Shown here one piece after another: positions 1 to 8,063 of a stretch of 64,000 nucleotides of DNA (position 1 is its first letter; each line of letters opens with the position of its first letter). Source of the stretch: Pseudomonas sp. P5_109. Lineage in GTDB: Bacteria > Pseudomonadota > Gammaproteobacteria > Pseudomonadales > Pseudomonadaceae. The stretch is taken from positions 6,491,001 through 6,555,000 of the forward strand of contig NZ_CP125380.1 in NCBI RefSeq assembly GCF_034009455.1, given 5' to 3'. Below the pieces are notes generated by a model. The model was not told where the DNA came from, ran no database searches, and was given only the letters and a program-made list of their open reading frames with translations. A program made the translations under genes and the position numbers.

Positions 1-2
1 GC

Positions 3-422
3 GACGGCATCCGCCTGACCCGTGAAATCATGCAGCAGCCTGCGCTGGACGCCTTCCGTGGTCGCGAGATCAGCCCGGGCATCGACGTGCAAACCGATGA
101 ACAGCTGGACAAGTTCATTCGCGAACACGCCGAAACCGCGTTCCACCCATCCTGCTCGTGCAAGATGGGCACCGACGACATGGCCGTGGTCGATGGCGAA
201 GGCCGCGTGCATGGCATGCAAGGCCTGCGAGTGGTCGATGCCTCGATCATGCCGATCATCACCACCGGCAACCTCAACGCACCAACGATCATGATGGCCG
301 AGAAAATCGCCGACAAGATCCGTGGCCGCAAGCCATTGCCGCGCAGCACCGCCACTTACTATGTGGCGGGTGAAGCGCCGGTGAAGGGCAAGCCGGTGCG
401 GGAAGTGAGCCAGATCGCTTAA
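3..422 (+). CDS. betA: Choline dehydrogenase, C-terminal part (5' end outside window)
   Basis: This is the last 139 codons of a GMC-family FAD oxidoreductase that oxidises choline to betaine aldehyde on the way to the osmoprotectant glycine betaine. The visible part carries the GMC C-terminal signature: HPSCSCKMG followed by the VVDASIMP and [13 protein letters not shown] stretches, in which the conserved His and the second catalytic His/Asn region lie. The open frame runs in from the left edge, so the start is not visible. The gene ends at TAA in front of a REP pair. The assignment is by recognition of the family sequence; neighbouring betB/betI genes would lie outside the window. Confidence 0.93.
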   Translation, partial: DGIRLTREIMQQPALDAFRGREISPGIDVQTDEQLDKFIREHAETAFHPSCSCKMGTDDMAVVDGEGRVHGMQGLRVVDASIMPIITTGNLNAPTIMMAEKIADKIRGRKPLPRSTATYYVAGEAPVKGKPVREVSQIA

Positions 423-446
423 CAACCGTTAAACCGCGGTGCGGCC

Positions 447-539
447 TTCGCGAGCAAGCCCGCTCCCACACTTGATCTCCAGCGGACACAGATTTTGTGA
501 ACACCCGGGATTAAATGTGGGAGCGGGCTTGCTCGCGAA
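447..539. repeat. REP doublet (GTGGGAGCGGGC type)
   Basis: Two inverted copies of the palindrome TGTGGGAGCGGGCTTGCTCG lie at 447-470 and 516-539, in the gap between betA and the tldD-like gene. This is the commonest REP class in the window. Confidence 0.93.
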
Positions 540-700
540 TGGGCCCTGTCAGCCACCCCCCTCCCAAAGTATCCCCCGCTCCAGACCGCTCCACCCTTGA
601 TCCTCCCCCCCGTGCAGGCCTAATCTAGCGCCACACAATCGTTTCACCACTCCCCTCGCAACACCGCTCTATCGCCACTCCATACCCAGGAGGTTCATGA

Positions 701-2143
701 ATGTTCGATTTCCATCCCCAGCTCAAGCAGCGCTTCGCTGCCTTGCGCACGGGTGCCGAATTCTTTTCCCTGCGTTATGTGCGCGAATCCGGGCAGTACC
801 TGTCGGTGCGCAAGAACGTCGCCGAACCGCCGAGCCTGAGCCGTGACGAAGGGGCGATGCTGACCGTGCGAGTCAATGGCGTCGAGGCCTATGCGGCCAC
901 CAACGATCTGTCGCAACAGGGCCTGCAAGCCGCCCTCGAACGCGCCGAACTGCAGGCCCGCCGGCTCAAGCCCCACGCCTTGCTGGACCTGCGTGAACAA
1001 GCCGTTTCCAGCGACCGCGCCGATTACTTTTCACCCAACCTCGACCAGGCCTTCCCGACCCTGAGCGACTGCTACCAGTTGCTCGGCGCCGAATCCGCCG
1101 CCGTACCCAGGGACGAGCGCCTGGTGAACTGGCAGGTCAGCCTCGGCATCACCCACGTCGAGCAGATCTACCTCAACAGCGCCGGTGCCGAACTGCGCCA
1201 GGCCCAACGCTTTGTGTACCCTGGGCTGGACGTCACGGCCTACGACGGCAACGACAGCCAGACCCGCAGCCTGGGCCGCGAGAACTTCGGCCAGCAAGGC
1301 GCGGCGGACGTCATCAGCCGCTGCGGCCTGATCGGTGCCGGTGCCCAGGTGGCCGATCAGGCCCTGCAATTGCTCCTGGCGCCAAACACCCCGCAGGGCA
1401 AGCGCGACTTGCTGCTGATGCCTGACCAGATGATGCTGCAAATCCACGAGTCCATCGGCCATCCGCTGGAGCTGGACCGCATCCTCGGCGACGAGCGCAA
1501 TTACGCCGGCACCAGTTTCGTCAAAGCCAGTGATTTCGGCCGCCTGCAATACGGTTCCGGCCTGCTCAACGTGACCTTCGATCCAGAGATCCCCGAAGAA
1601 CTCGCCAGCTACGGCCATGACGACGACGGCACCCCCGCCAGCAAACAGTTCCTGATCCGTGAAGGCCTGTTGCTGCGCCCGCTGGGCGGTGCGTTGTCGC
1701 AATTCCGTGCCGGCATGGACGGCGTCGCCAACAGTCGCGCCTGCGGCTGGAACCGCCCGCCGATCGATCGCATGGCCAACCTCAATATCGAGCCGGGCGA
1801 TCAGTCCATCGAGCAACTGATCGGCGGCATCGAACACGGCGTGCTGATGTCGACCAACCGTTCCTGGTCGATCGACGATGCGCGCAACAAATTCCAGTTC
1901 GGCTGCGAATGGGGCCAACTGATCGAAAACGGCGAACTCAAGGGTGTGGTGAAGAATCCCAATTACAGGGGCATCTCCGCGCAGTTCTGGAAAAGCCTCA
2001 GCGCCGTCGGCGATGCCAGTACCCTCAAGGTCCTCGGCACACCGAACTGCGGCAAGGGCGAACCAAACCAGGTGATCCGCGTCGGTCACGCGTCACCGGC
2101 CTGCGTGTTCAGCAACGTTGATGTATTCGGAGGAGACGCCTGA
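701..2143 (+). CDS. TldD-like zinc metalloprotease (TldD/PmbA family)
   Basis: 480 aa. TldD and TldE form a heteromeric cytosolic protease; in E. coli it trims the microcin B17 precursor and degrades CcdA. The zinc motif HExxxH is visible as H249-E250-S-I-G-H254, which marks this as the TldD-type (catalytic) partner. A Cys near residue 450, in an NCGKGEP context, is a likely third ligand. The ATG follows AGGAGG (688-693) at 7 nt; an ATG four bases upstream is out of frame. The stop overlaps the next ORF by one base (TGATG), so the two are translationally coupled. The pair resembles the extra TldD/TldE paralogues of pseudomonads rather than a lone housekeeping gene, but the substrate is unknown. 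Confidence 0.9.
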   Translation: MFDFHPQLKQRFAALRTGAEFFSLRYVRESGQYLSVRKNVAEPPSLSRDEGAMLTVRVNGVEAYAATNDLSQQGLQAALERAELQARRLKPHALLDLREQAVSSDRADYFSPNLDQAFPTLSDCYQLLGAESAAVPRDERLVNWQVSLGITHVEQIYLNSAGAELRQAQRFVYPGLDVTAYDGNDSQTRSLGRENFGQQGAADVISRCGLIGAGAQVADQALQLLLAPNTPQGKRDLLLMPDQMMLQIHESIGHPLELDRILGDERNYAGTSFVKASDFGRLQYGSGLLNVTFDPEIPEELASYGHDDDGTPASKQFLIREGLLLRPLGGALSQFRAGMDGVANSRACGWNRPPIDRMANLNIEPGDQSIEQLIGGIEHGVLMSTNRSWSIDDARNKFQFGCEWGQLIENGELKGVVKNPNYRGISAQFWKSLSAVGDASTLKVLGTPNCGKGEPNQVIRVGHASPACVFSNVDVFGGDA

Positions 2144-3480
2144 TGAATCCTTCAATCAGCCAGTCCAAGTCGTTCAAGGCGCTGGTCAACAGCTTGCGTG
2201 AGGCGCTTCTCGAGCCCGAGCAGTTCACCCTCAGCTACGCCGCCGAGTCGTCGGCCTTCGTGCGTTTCAACAACGCCAAGGTGCGCCAGGCCGGTCAGGT
2301 GCAGCAGGCAAGCATCAGCCTGAAACTGATCAACGAAGGCCGGCATGCCGACCTGAAAATCACCCTGGCCGGCGATCCGCAGGTGGATGCGCAGCGCCTG
2401 GGCGAAGGCCTGCAACAGTTGCGTGACACCTTGCCGCTGCTGCCTCCAGATCCGTACCTGCTGCTCAACCACAACGGCTGGCAGAGCAACAACGTGCAAT
2501 CGCACCCGCTGCCGGACACCGAGGAAGTGGTCGCGCAAATCACCCAGGCCGCCGAAGGCCTGGATCTTGTCGGCTTCTACGCAGCCGGCCCGATCAGTCG
2601 CGGTTTTGCCAGTTCTTCGGGCGCCTTCGGCTGGCATCAGGCCAACAGTTTCAATTTCGACTTCAGCCTGTTCCACGAGAACGGCCAGGCCGTGAAAGCC
2701 AGCTACGCTGGGCATGACTGGAGCGGTGAAGGCTTTGCCAGACGCTTCCAGCAAGCTCGCGAGGAGCTGGAGTTTCTGGGCCGGCCGCTGCGCACTTTGG
2801 CGCCCGGCCAGTACCGCGCCTACCTCGCACCGGCGGCGCTGGAAGAAATCATGGGCATGCTGTGCTGGGGTGGTTTCTCGGCACAGTCGATTGCCAGCAA
2901 AAGCAGCCCGCTGCAAAAGCTCTACGGTGGCGACAGCGCGTTGAGCCCGCTGGTCTCGCTGGATGAAAAAGTCAGCGGCTCGCTGAGCCCGGCGTTCTCC
3001 GACGAAGGTTATCCACGCAGTGATCTGGGGTTGATCGTCAACGGCAAGGCCGGGGCACAACTGGTCAGCTCGCGCAGCGCTGCGGAATACGGCTTGACCG
3101 CCAACGGCGCCAGCGGCGGTGAATCACCAAGCGCACTGAACATGAAAGCCGGAGCATTGCCTGACGCGGACATCCTCAAGCAACTGGGCACGGGGTTGTA
3201 CATCAGCAACCTGTGGTACCTGAACTTCTCGGATCAACCCGCCGCACGCCTGACCGGCATGACCCGCTTTGCCACGTTCTGGGTCGAGAACGGCGAGATC
3301 CAGGCACCGGTCAGCACCATGCGTTTTGATGACAGCGCCTTCAGCCTGCTCGGTTCGCAACTCGAAGCGCTGACCGAGGAGCGGGAGTTGCTGTTGTCGG
3401 CGAGCACCTACAGCCAGCGGGCGACGGCTTCTGCGCTGTTGCCGGGGGCGTTGGTCAGCCGACTAACGTTGACACTGTAA
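2143..3480 (+). CDS. TldE/PmbA-like protease subunit
   Basis: 445 aa, starting at an ATG that overlaps the TGA of the TldD-like gene. The sequence has the TldD/PmbA fold features (a glycine-rich SSSGAFGWHQ region and a C-terminal TFWVENGEIQAPVSTMRFDDS block) but lacks the HExxxH zinc motif, as expected for the non-catalytic TldE partner. Overlap with the upstream gene implies co-expression and complex formation. No precursor-peptide gene is visible beside the pair, so the natural substrate cannot be guessed from context. Confidence 0.88.
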   Translation: MNPSISQSKSFKALVNSLREALLEPEQFTLSYAAESSAFVRFNNAKVRQAGQVQQASISLKLINEGRHADLKITLAGDPQVDAQRLGEGLQQLRDTLPLLPPDPYLLLNHNGWQSNNVQSHPLPDTEEVVAQITQAAEGLDLVGFYAAGPISRGFASSSGAFGWHQANSFNFDFSLFHENGQAVKASYAGHDWSGEGFARRFQQAREELEFLGRPLRTLAPGQYRAYLAPAALEEIMGMLCWGGFSAQSIASKSSPLQKLYGGDSALSPLVSLDEKVSGSLSPAFSDEGYPRSDLGLIVNGKAGAQLVSSRSAAEYGLTANGASGGESPSALNMKAGALPDADILKQLGTGLYISNLWYLNFSDQPAARLTGMTRFATFWVENGEIQAPVSTMRFDDSAFSLLGSQLEALTEERELLLSASTYSQRATASALLPGALVSRLTLTL

Positions 3481-3492
3481 ACACGCATGCCC

Positions 3493-3595
3493 CTGTAGGA
3501 GCGAGCTTGCTCGCGATGGTCGTGAACGATGACGCGTGCTGCCTGGAAAAATGCATCGCCTTCACATTCATCGCGAGCAAGCTCGCTCCTACAGG
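3493..3595. repeat. REP doublet (CTGTAGGAGCGAGC type)
   Basis: Inverted copies of CTGTAGGAGCGAGCTTGCTC lie at 3493-3520 and 3569-3595. The spacer begins CGTGAACGATGACGCG and resembles spacers of other REP doublets in the window, so the doublet may behave as one REPIN unit. Confidence 0.92.
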
Positions 3596-3628
3596 AACGG
3601 AGTAAAGCTCACACTGACTAGAGGTCCC

Positions 3629-5056
3629 ATGCCCAACCGCCCACCTCTCGACGCTGTTACCGCCCGCTGGATTCCGTGGGTTGTCGCCATTGCCTTCTTC
3701 ATGCAGTCCCTCGACGGGACGATCCTCAACACTGCCCTGCCGGCCATGGCCCGCGACCTGGCTGAGGACCCGTTGCGCATGCAGGGCGTGATCATCGCCT
3801 ACATGCTCACGGTCGCCCTGCTGATTCCCGCTTCGGGCTGGATCGCCGATCGCTTCGGCACCAGGAAGATCTTCTTCAGTGCGATTCTGTTGTTCAGCCT
3901 TGGCTCGCTGCTCTGCGCATTGTCGACCAGCCTGACCCAGTTGATCGGCGCGCGGGTAATCCAGGGCCTGGGCGGTGCGTTGATGCTGCCGGTCGGGCGG
4001 CTGGTGGTGTTGCGCGCCTACCCGCGTTCGGAACTGGTGCGGATCATGGGCTTCATCACCATTCCCGGGCTGCTCGGCCCGCTGATCGGCCCGACCATGG
4101 GCGGCTGGATGGTGCAATACCTGACCTGGCACTGGATCTTCCTGATCAACCTGCCGGTGGGGCTGGTCGGTTGCTACGCCGTGTGGAGATTCATCCCGGA
4201 CCTGCGCGGTTCCGAACGAACCCGCTTCGATAGCCTGGGTTTCGTGCTGTTCGGCGCGGCGATGATCCTGATCACCATTGCCATGGAAGGCCTGGGCGAA
4301 TTGCACCTGCCACACCTGCGGGTGATGTTGCTGCTGTTCGGCGGCATGGCGTGCCTGGCGGCGTACTGGCTGCGTGCCGGGCATATCGACAATCCGTTGT
4401 TCGCGCCGTCGCTGTTCAAGACCCGGACCTTTGCCGTGGGCATTCTCGGCAACCTGTTCGCCCGCCTGGGCAGCGGCGCCCTGCCCTTTCTGGTGCCGTT
4501 GCTGTTGCAAGTGGCGCTGGGCTATTCGCCATCCCAGGCCGGGATGAGCATGCTCCCGCTGGCGGCGGCGGCAATGATCGCCAAGTGGGTCGCGCGGCCG
4601 CTGATCGAGCGTCTGGGTTATCGCATCGTGCTCACCGGCAACACCCTGGCGCTGGGGATCATGCTGGCAAGCATGGGCCTGGTCAGCGAGCAGACGCCGT
4701 ACTGGCTGCTGCTGTGCCAGCTGGCGATCCTCGGGGCGATCAACTCCTTGCAGTTCACCGCGATGAACACCGTGACCCTGATCGACCTCGACGACGCCAG
4801 CGCCAGCAGCGGCAACAGCCTGCTGTCGGTGGTCGCGCAATTGTCCCTGAGCCTGGGTGTGGCCTGCGCCGGTGCGTTGCTCGGAGGGTTCACGGCGGAG
4901 ATCGGAAACGACGGTGTAGACACGGTTCTGGGTGCCTTCCAGCTGACGTTTGTCACGGTCGGAATCATGGCGATGCTGGCCGCAACGATCTTTTCTCAAC
5001 TCTCAAAGGAAGACGGACGGCGCGTCAAGCGTCCGGAAGAACACATAGAGCCTTAG
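3629..5056 (+). CDS. mdtD: MFS multidrug efflux transporter, MdtD-like (DHA2 type)
   Basis: 475 aa inner-membrane drug:H+ antiporter. The N-terminus (WVVAIAFFMQSLDGTILNTALPAM) and the motif GRLVVLRAYPR, followed by WHWIFLINLPVG, match E. coli MdtD closely over the whole length. Many hydrophobic helices span the protein. The start is taken at ATG 3629, preceded by GAGG at 3621-3624; the open frame extends upstream only into the REP doublet. In E. coli mdtD sits with mdtABC and baeSR; here it stands alone, so regulation probably differs. Substrate is not predictable. Confidence 0.87.
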   Translation: MPNRPPLDAVTARWIPWVVAIAFFMQSLDGTILNTALPAMARDLAEDPLRMQGVIIAYMLTVALLIPASGWIADRFGTRKIFFSAILLFSLGSLLCALSTSLTQLIGARVIQGLGGALMLPVGRLVVLRAYPRSELVRIMGFITIPGLLGPLIGPTMGGWMVQYLTWHWIFLINLPVGLVGCYAVWRFIPDLRGSERTRFDSLGFVLFGAAMILITIAMEGLGELHLPHLRVMLLLFGGMACLAAYWLRAGHIDNPLFAPSLFKTRTFAVGILGNLFARLGSGALPFLVPLLLQVALGYSPSQAGMSMLPLAAAAMIAKWVARPLIERLGYRIVLTGNTLALGIMLASMGLVSEQTPYWLLLCQLAILGAINSLQFTAMNTVTLIDLDDASASSGNSLLSVVAQLSLSLGVACAGALLGGFTAEIGNDGVDTVLGAFQLTFVTVGIMAMLAATIFSQLSKEDGRRVKRPEEHIEP

Positions 5057-5113
5057 GGCGAATGGCCATCGGGCTGGTACACTGCGCGACATTTTGTTTT
5101 GCAGGCCAGTCCC

Positions 5114-6499
5114 GTGACCACCATCGCCACCGAATTTAATACTTTGCCGCTGTCCGCCGCCATGCTGGCTAACCTCGACTCCCTCGGTTATGCCCAGATG
5201 ACGCCGATCCAGGCGCAAAGCTTGCCGGTGATCCTCAAGGGGATGGACCTGATCGCCCAGGCCAAGACCGGCAGCGGCAAGACCGCCGCGTTCGGCATCG
5301 GCCTGCTGAACCCGATCAATCCGCGCTACTTCGGTTGCCAGGCGCTGATCCTGTGCCCGACCCGCGAGCTAGCCGACCAGGTCGCCAAGGAAATCCGTCG
5401 CCTGGCCCGTGCCGAAGACAACATCAAGGTCCTGACCCTGTGCGGCGGCGTCTCCCTCGGCCCGCAGATCGCTTCGCTGGAGCACGGCGCACACATCATC
5501 GTCGGCACTCCGGGTCGCATCCAGCAGCACCTGCGCAAGGGCTCGCTGGTACTCCACGGCCTGAACACGCTGATCCTCGACGAAGCCGACCGCATGCTCG
5601 ACATGGGTTTCTACGATTCCATCGAAGAAATCATCATGCAGGCCCCGGAGCGTCGCCAGACCCTGCTGTTCTCCGCCACCTACCCGGTAGGCATCAAGCA
5701 GTTGGCCTCGAAGTTCATGCGCAACCCGCAGCAAGTGAAGGCCGAAGCGTTCCACGACGACACGCAGATCGAGCAGCGCTTCTACGAGATTTCCCCGGAT
5801 GACCGCATGAGCGCCGTGACCAAGGTCCTCGGCCACTTCCGCCCGGCGTCCTGCGTGGCCTTTTGCTTCACCAAGCAGCAGGTCCAGGAAACCGTCGATC
5901 ACCTGACCGCCAAAGGTATCTCCGCCGTCGGCCTGCACGGCGATCTGGAACAACGTGACCGCGATCAGGTACTGGCGATGTTCGCCAACCGCAGTACTTC
6001 GGTACTGGTCGCCACCGACGTCGCCGCTCGTGGTCTCGATATCGATTCCCTGGACATGGTGATCAACGTCGAGTTGGCCCGTGATTCGGAAATCCACATC
6101 CACCGCGTCGGCCGTACTGGCCGCGCCGGTGAGAAAGGCCTCGCGATCAGCCTGGTCGCGCCGTCCGAAGCACAGCGCGCCCAAGCCATCGAACAATTGC
6201 AGAAGACGCCACTGACCTGGGATCAGGTGGACAACCTCACCTCCAAGGGCGGTGGTCCGCTGTTGCCGCAGATGAGCACCCTGTGCATCGCTGCCGGCCG
6301 CAAGGACAAGGTTCGTCCGGGCGACATTCTTGGCGCACTGACGGGTGATGCCGGTATTCCCGGTGCCCAGGTCGGCAAGATCGCGATTTTCGACTTCCAG
6401 GCCTATGTGGCCGTGGAGCGCGGCGTCGCCAAGCAAGCTTTGCAGCGCTTGAATGACGGCAAGATCAAGGGCCGCTCGTTGCGCGTGCGCATCCTCTGA
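5114..6499 (+). CDS. dbpA: ATP-dependent RNA helicase DbpA
   Basis: 461 aa DEAD-box helicase acting in 50S subunit assembly; the C-terminal domain of the family binds hairpin 92 of 23S rRNA. Visible motifs: AKTGSGKT (Walker A, about residue 50), PTRELA, TPGR, DEAD in [17 protein letters not shown], and HRVGRTGRAG near residue 330. The last ~75 residues (GRKDKVRPGDILGALTGD...) are the DbpA RNA-binding domain. The start is probably GTG 5114 (VTTIATEF), with a TTG at 5099 as the alternative. RhlE, another DEAD-box protein, lies at 37.8 kb but has a very different tail. Confidence 0.95.
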   Translation: MTTIATEFNTLPLSAAMLANLDSLGYAQMTPIQAQSLPVILKGMDLIAQAKTGSGKTAAFGIGLLNPINPRYFGCQALILCPTRELADQVAKEIRRLARAEDNIKVLTLCGGVSLGPQIASLEHGAHIIVGTPGRIQQHLRKGSLVLHGLNTLILDEADRMLDMGFYDSIEEIIMQAPERRQTLLFSATYPVGIKQLASKFMRNPQQVKAEAFHDDTQIEQRFYEISPDDRMSAVTKVLGHFRPASCVAFCFTKQQVQETVDHLTAKGISAVGLHGDLEQRDRDQVLAMFANRSTSVLVATDVAARGLDIDSLDMVINVELARDSEIHIHRVGRTGRAGEKGLAISLVAPSEAQRAQAIEQLQKTPLTWDQVDNLTSKGGGPLLPQMSTLCIAAGRKDKVRPGDILGALTGDAGIPGAQVGKIAIFDFQAYVAVERGVAKQALQRLNDGKIKGRSLRVRIL

Positions 6500-6507
6500 T
6501 TGATTCA

Positions 6508-6595
6508 CTGTAGGAGCCGGCTTGCTGGCGATGAACGATGACGCGGTCGACTCGATGGACCGCAGCGTTTGCATCGCCAGCAAGCCGGCTCCTAC
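6508..6595. repeat. REP doublet (CTGTAGGAGCCGGC type)
   Basis: Inverted copies of CTGTAGGAGCCGGCTTGCTG at 6508-6532 and 6573-6595. The spacer contains AACGATGACGCG, shared with the doublet at 3493. Confidence 0.92.
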
Positions 6596-6634
6596 TGGCT
6601 TTGTGTTGGATTGAAAATTTGTGAGGACACCGTT

Positions 6635-7813
6635 TTGCGCTCTACCGAAGTCGTGATCATTGGCGCTGGCGCCGCAGGGTTGATGTGTGCACTGACCGCC
6701 GCCGGGCGCGGGCGCAAGGTGCTGCTGCTCGACCATGCCAACAAGGCCGGCAAGAAAATCCTGATGTCGGGCGGTGGCCGCTGCAATTTCACCAACATGT
6801 ACACGGAACCGGGCAATTTCCTTTCGCAGAACGCACATTTCTGCAAATCCGCCCTGGCCCGTTACACCCAATGGGATTTCATCGGCATGGTGGCCAAGCA
6901 CGGCGTGCCGTACCACGAGAAAAAACTCGGCCAGCTGTTCTGCGATAACAAATCCAGCGACATCCTTGAGATGCTGCTCAACGAGTGCGATCAGGTTGGC
7001 GTCAGCCTGCACCTGGACACATCGATCCAGACCATCGAGAAGCTTGAGAAAGGCTTTTTGCTGGACACTACGCTCGACCAGATCACCTGCGAATCGCTGG
7101 TGATCGCCACCGGCGGCCTGTCGATCCCGACCCTGGGCGCCACCGGTTTCGGTTACCAGGTGGCCAAACAGTTTGGTCACGAACTGCTGCCGACCCGCGC
7201 CGGCCTGGTGCCGTTCACTATCACTGATCAGCTCAAGGCCCTGTGCACCGAGTTGTCCGGTACGTCGGTGGATTGCCTGGTCAGCTGCAACGACCAGAGC
7301 TTTCGCGAGAACATCCTGTTCACCCACCGCGGCCTCAGCGGCCCGGCGATTTTGCAGATCTCGTCGTTCTGGGAATCCGGCGATCCCGTCGAGATCAACC
7401 TGATGCCGGATCACGACGTGCCATCCTGGCTGCAACAGCAACAGGCCGAACGCCCCAACAGCGAGTTGAAAACCCTGCTTGGGGAAATTTTCACCAAGAA
7501 GATGGCCAACCTGCTGGCGGACAACTGGTTCACCTCCAAACCGATGAAGCAGTACACCCACGCGGAACTGGCCGATATCGCGGAAAAACTGGCGAGCTGG
7601 AAAGTCGTGCCCGCCGGCACCGAAGGCTATCGCACCGCCGAGGTGACCCTGGGCGGCGTCAACACCAACGAGGTGTCGTCCAAGACCATGGAATCGCTGA
7701 AAAGCCCGGGGCTGTACTTCATCGGCGAAGTGCTCGACGTGACCGGGCATCTGGGCGGGTTCAACTTCCAGTGGGCGTGGGCTTCCGGTTACGCCGCCGC
7801 ACAGTACGTCTGA
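6635..7813 (+). CDS. NAD(P)/FAD-dependent oxidoreductase, YhiN/HI0933 family
   Basis: 392 aa flavoprotein of unknown substrate. The N-terminal dinucleotide-binding fold VVIIGAGAAGLMCALTAAGRG is followed by the family hallmark KILMSGGGRCNFTN and a C-terminal GEVLDVTGHLGGFNFQWAWASG. The start is a TTG at 6635, preceded by GAGG (6623-6626) at 8 nt. There is no ATG between the REP doublet and the FAD motif, so a non-ATG start is required. Length matches the family. Bacterial YhiN proteins are often annotated only as predicted flavoproteins; the function remains open. Confidence 0.88.
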   Translation: MRSTEVVIIGAGAAGLMCALTAAGRGRKVLLLDHANKAGKKILMSGGGRCNFTNMYTEPGNFLSQNAHFCKSALARYTQWDFIGMVAKHGVPYHEKKLGQLFCDNKSSDILEMLLNECDQVGVSLHLDTSIQTIEKLEKGFLLDTTLDQITCESLVIATGGLSIPTLGATGFGYQVAKQFGHELLPTRAGLVPFTITDQLKALCTELSGTSVDCLVSCNDQSFRENILFTHRGLSGPAILQISSFWESGDPVEINLMPDHDVPSWLQQQQAERPNSELKTLLGEIFTKKMANLLADNWFTSKPMKQYTHAELADIAEKLASWKVVPAGTEGYRTAEVTLGGVNTNEVSSKTMESLKSPGLYFIGEVLDVTGHLGGFNFQWAWASGYAAAQYV

Positions 7814-7836
7814 CCAACTGGCGTACACAAAACAAA

Positions 7837-7926
7837 TGTGGGAGCGGGCTTGCTCGCGAAAGCGTCGGATCAGTCAACACTGATGTTGAATGACACACCG
7901 CCTTCGCGAGCAAGCCCGCTCCCACA
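7837..7926. repeat. REP doublet (GTGGGAGCGGGC type)
   Basis: Inverted copies at 7837-7860 and 7903-7926. The spacer ends TGTTGAATGACACACCG, almost the same as in the doublet at 15983. Confidence 0.93.
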
Positions 7927-8063
7927 TTGGGTCTGTGATAATTTGCAGAGTGTATTCGCACAAGGAAGGAACAGATTTTGCTGTCTGATGTGATCGGCGC
8001 CATTGCGTCGGCGTCATTAGTGGCTCAATTTAGCGTCATTGCCTCGGAAGGCCTTCGCATTTC

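Noticed and set aside
447..539. REP doublets as a possible CRISPR array
   Set aside because: Units are inverted palindromes in pairs, not direct repeats with unique spacers, and no cas genes are present.
3455..4999. Gln/Arg/His-rich minus-strand frame opposite mdtD
   Set aside because: Typical low-complexity antisense translation; the plus-strand MFS protein is unambiguous.
5369..7828. A very long minus-strand open frame across dbpA and the YhiN gene
   Set aside because: It runs through a REP doublet and two well-conserved plus-strand genes, and the translation matches no family. High-GC DNA routinely leaves such antisense frames open.
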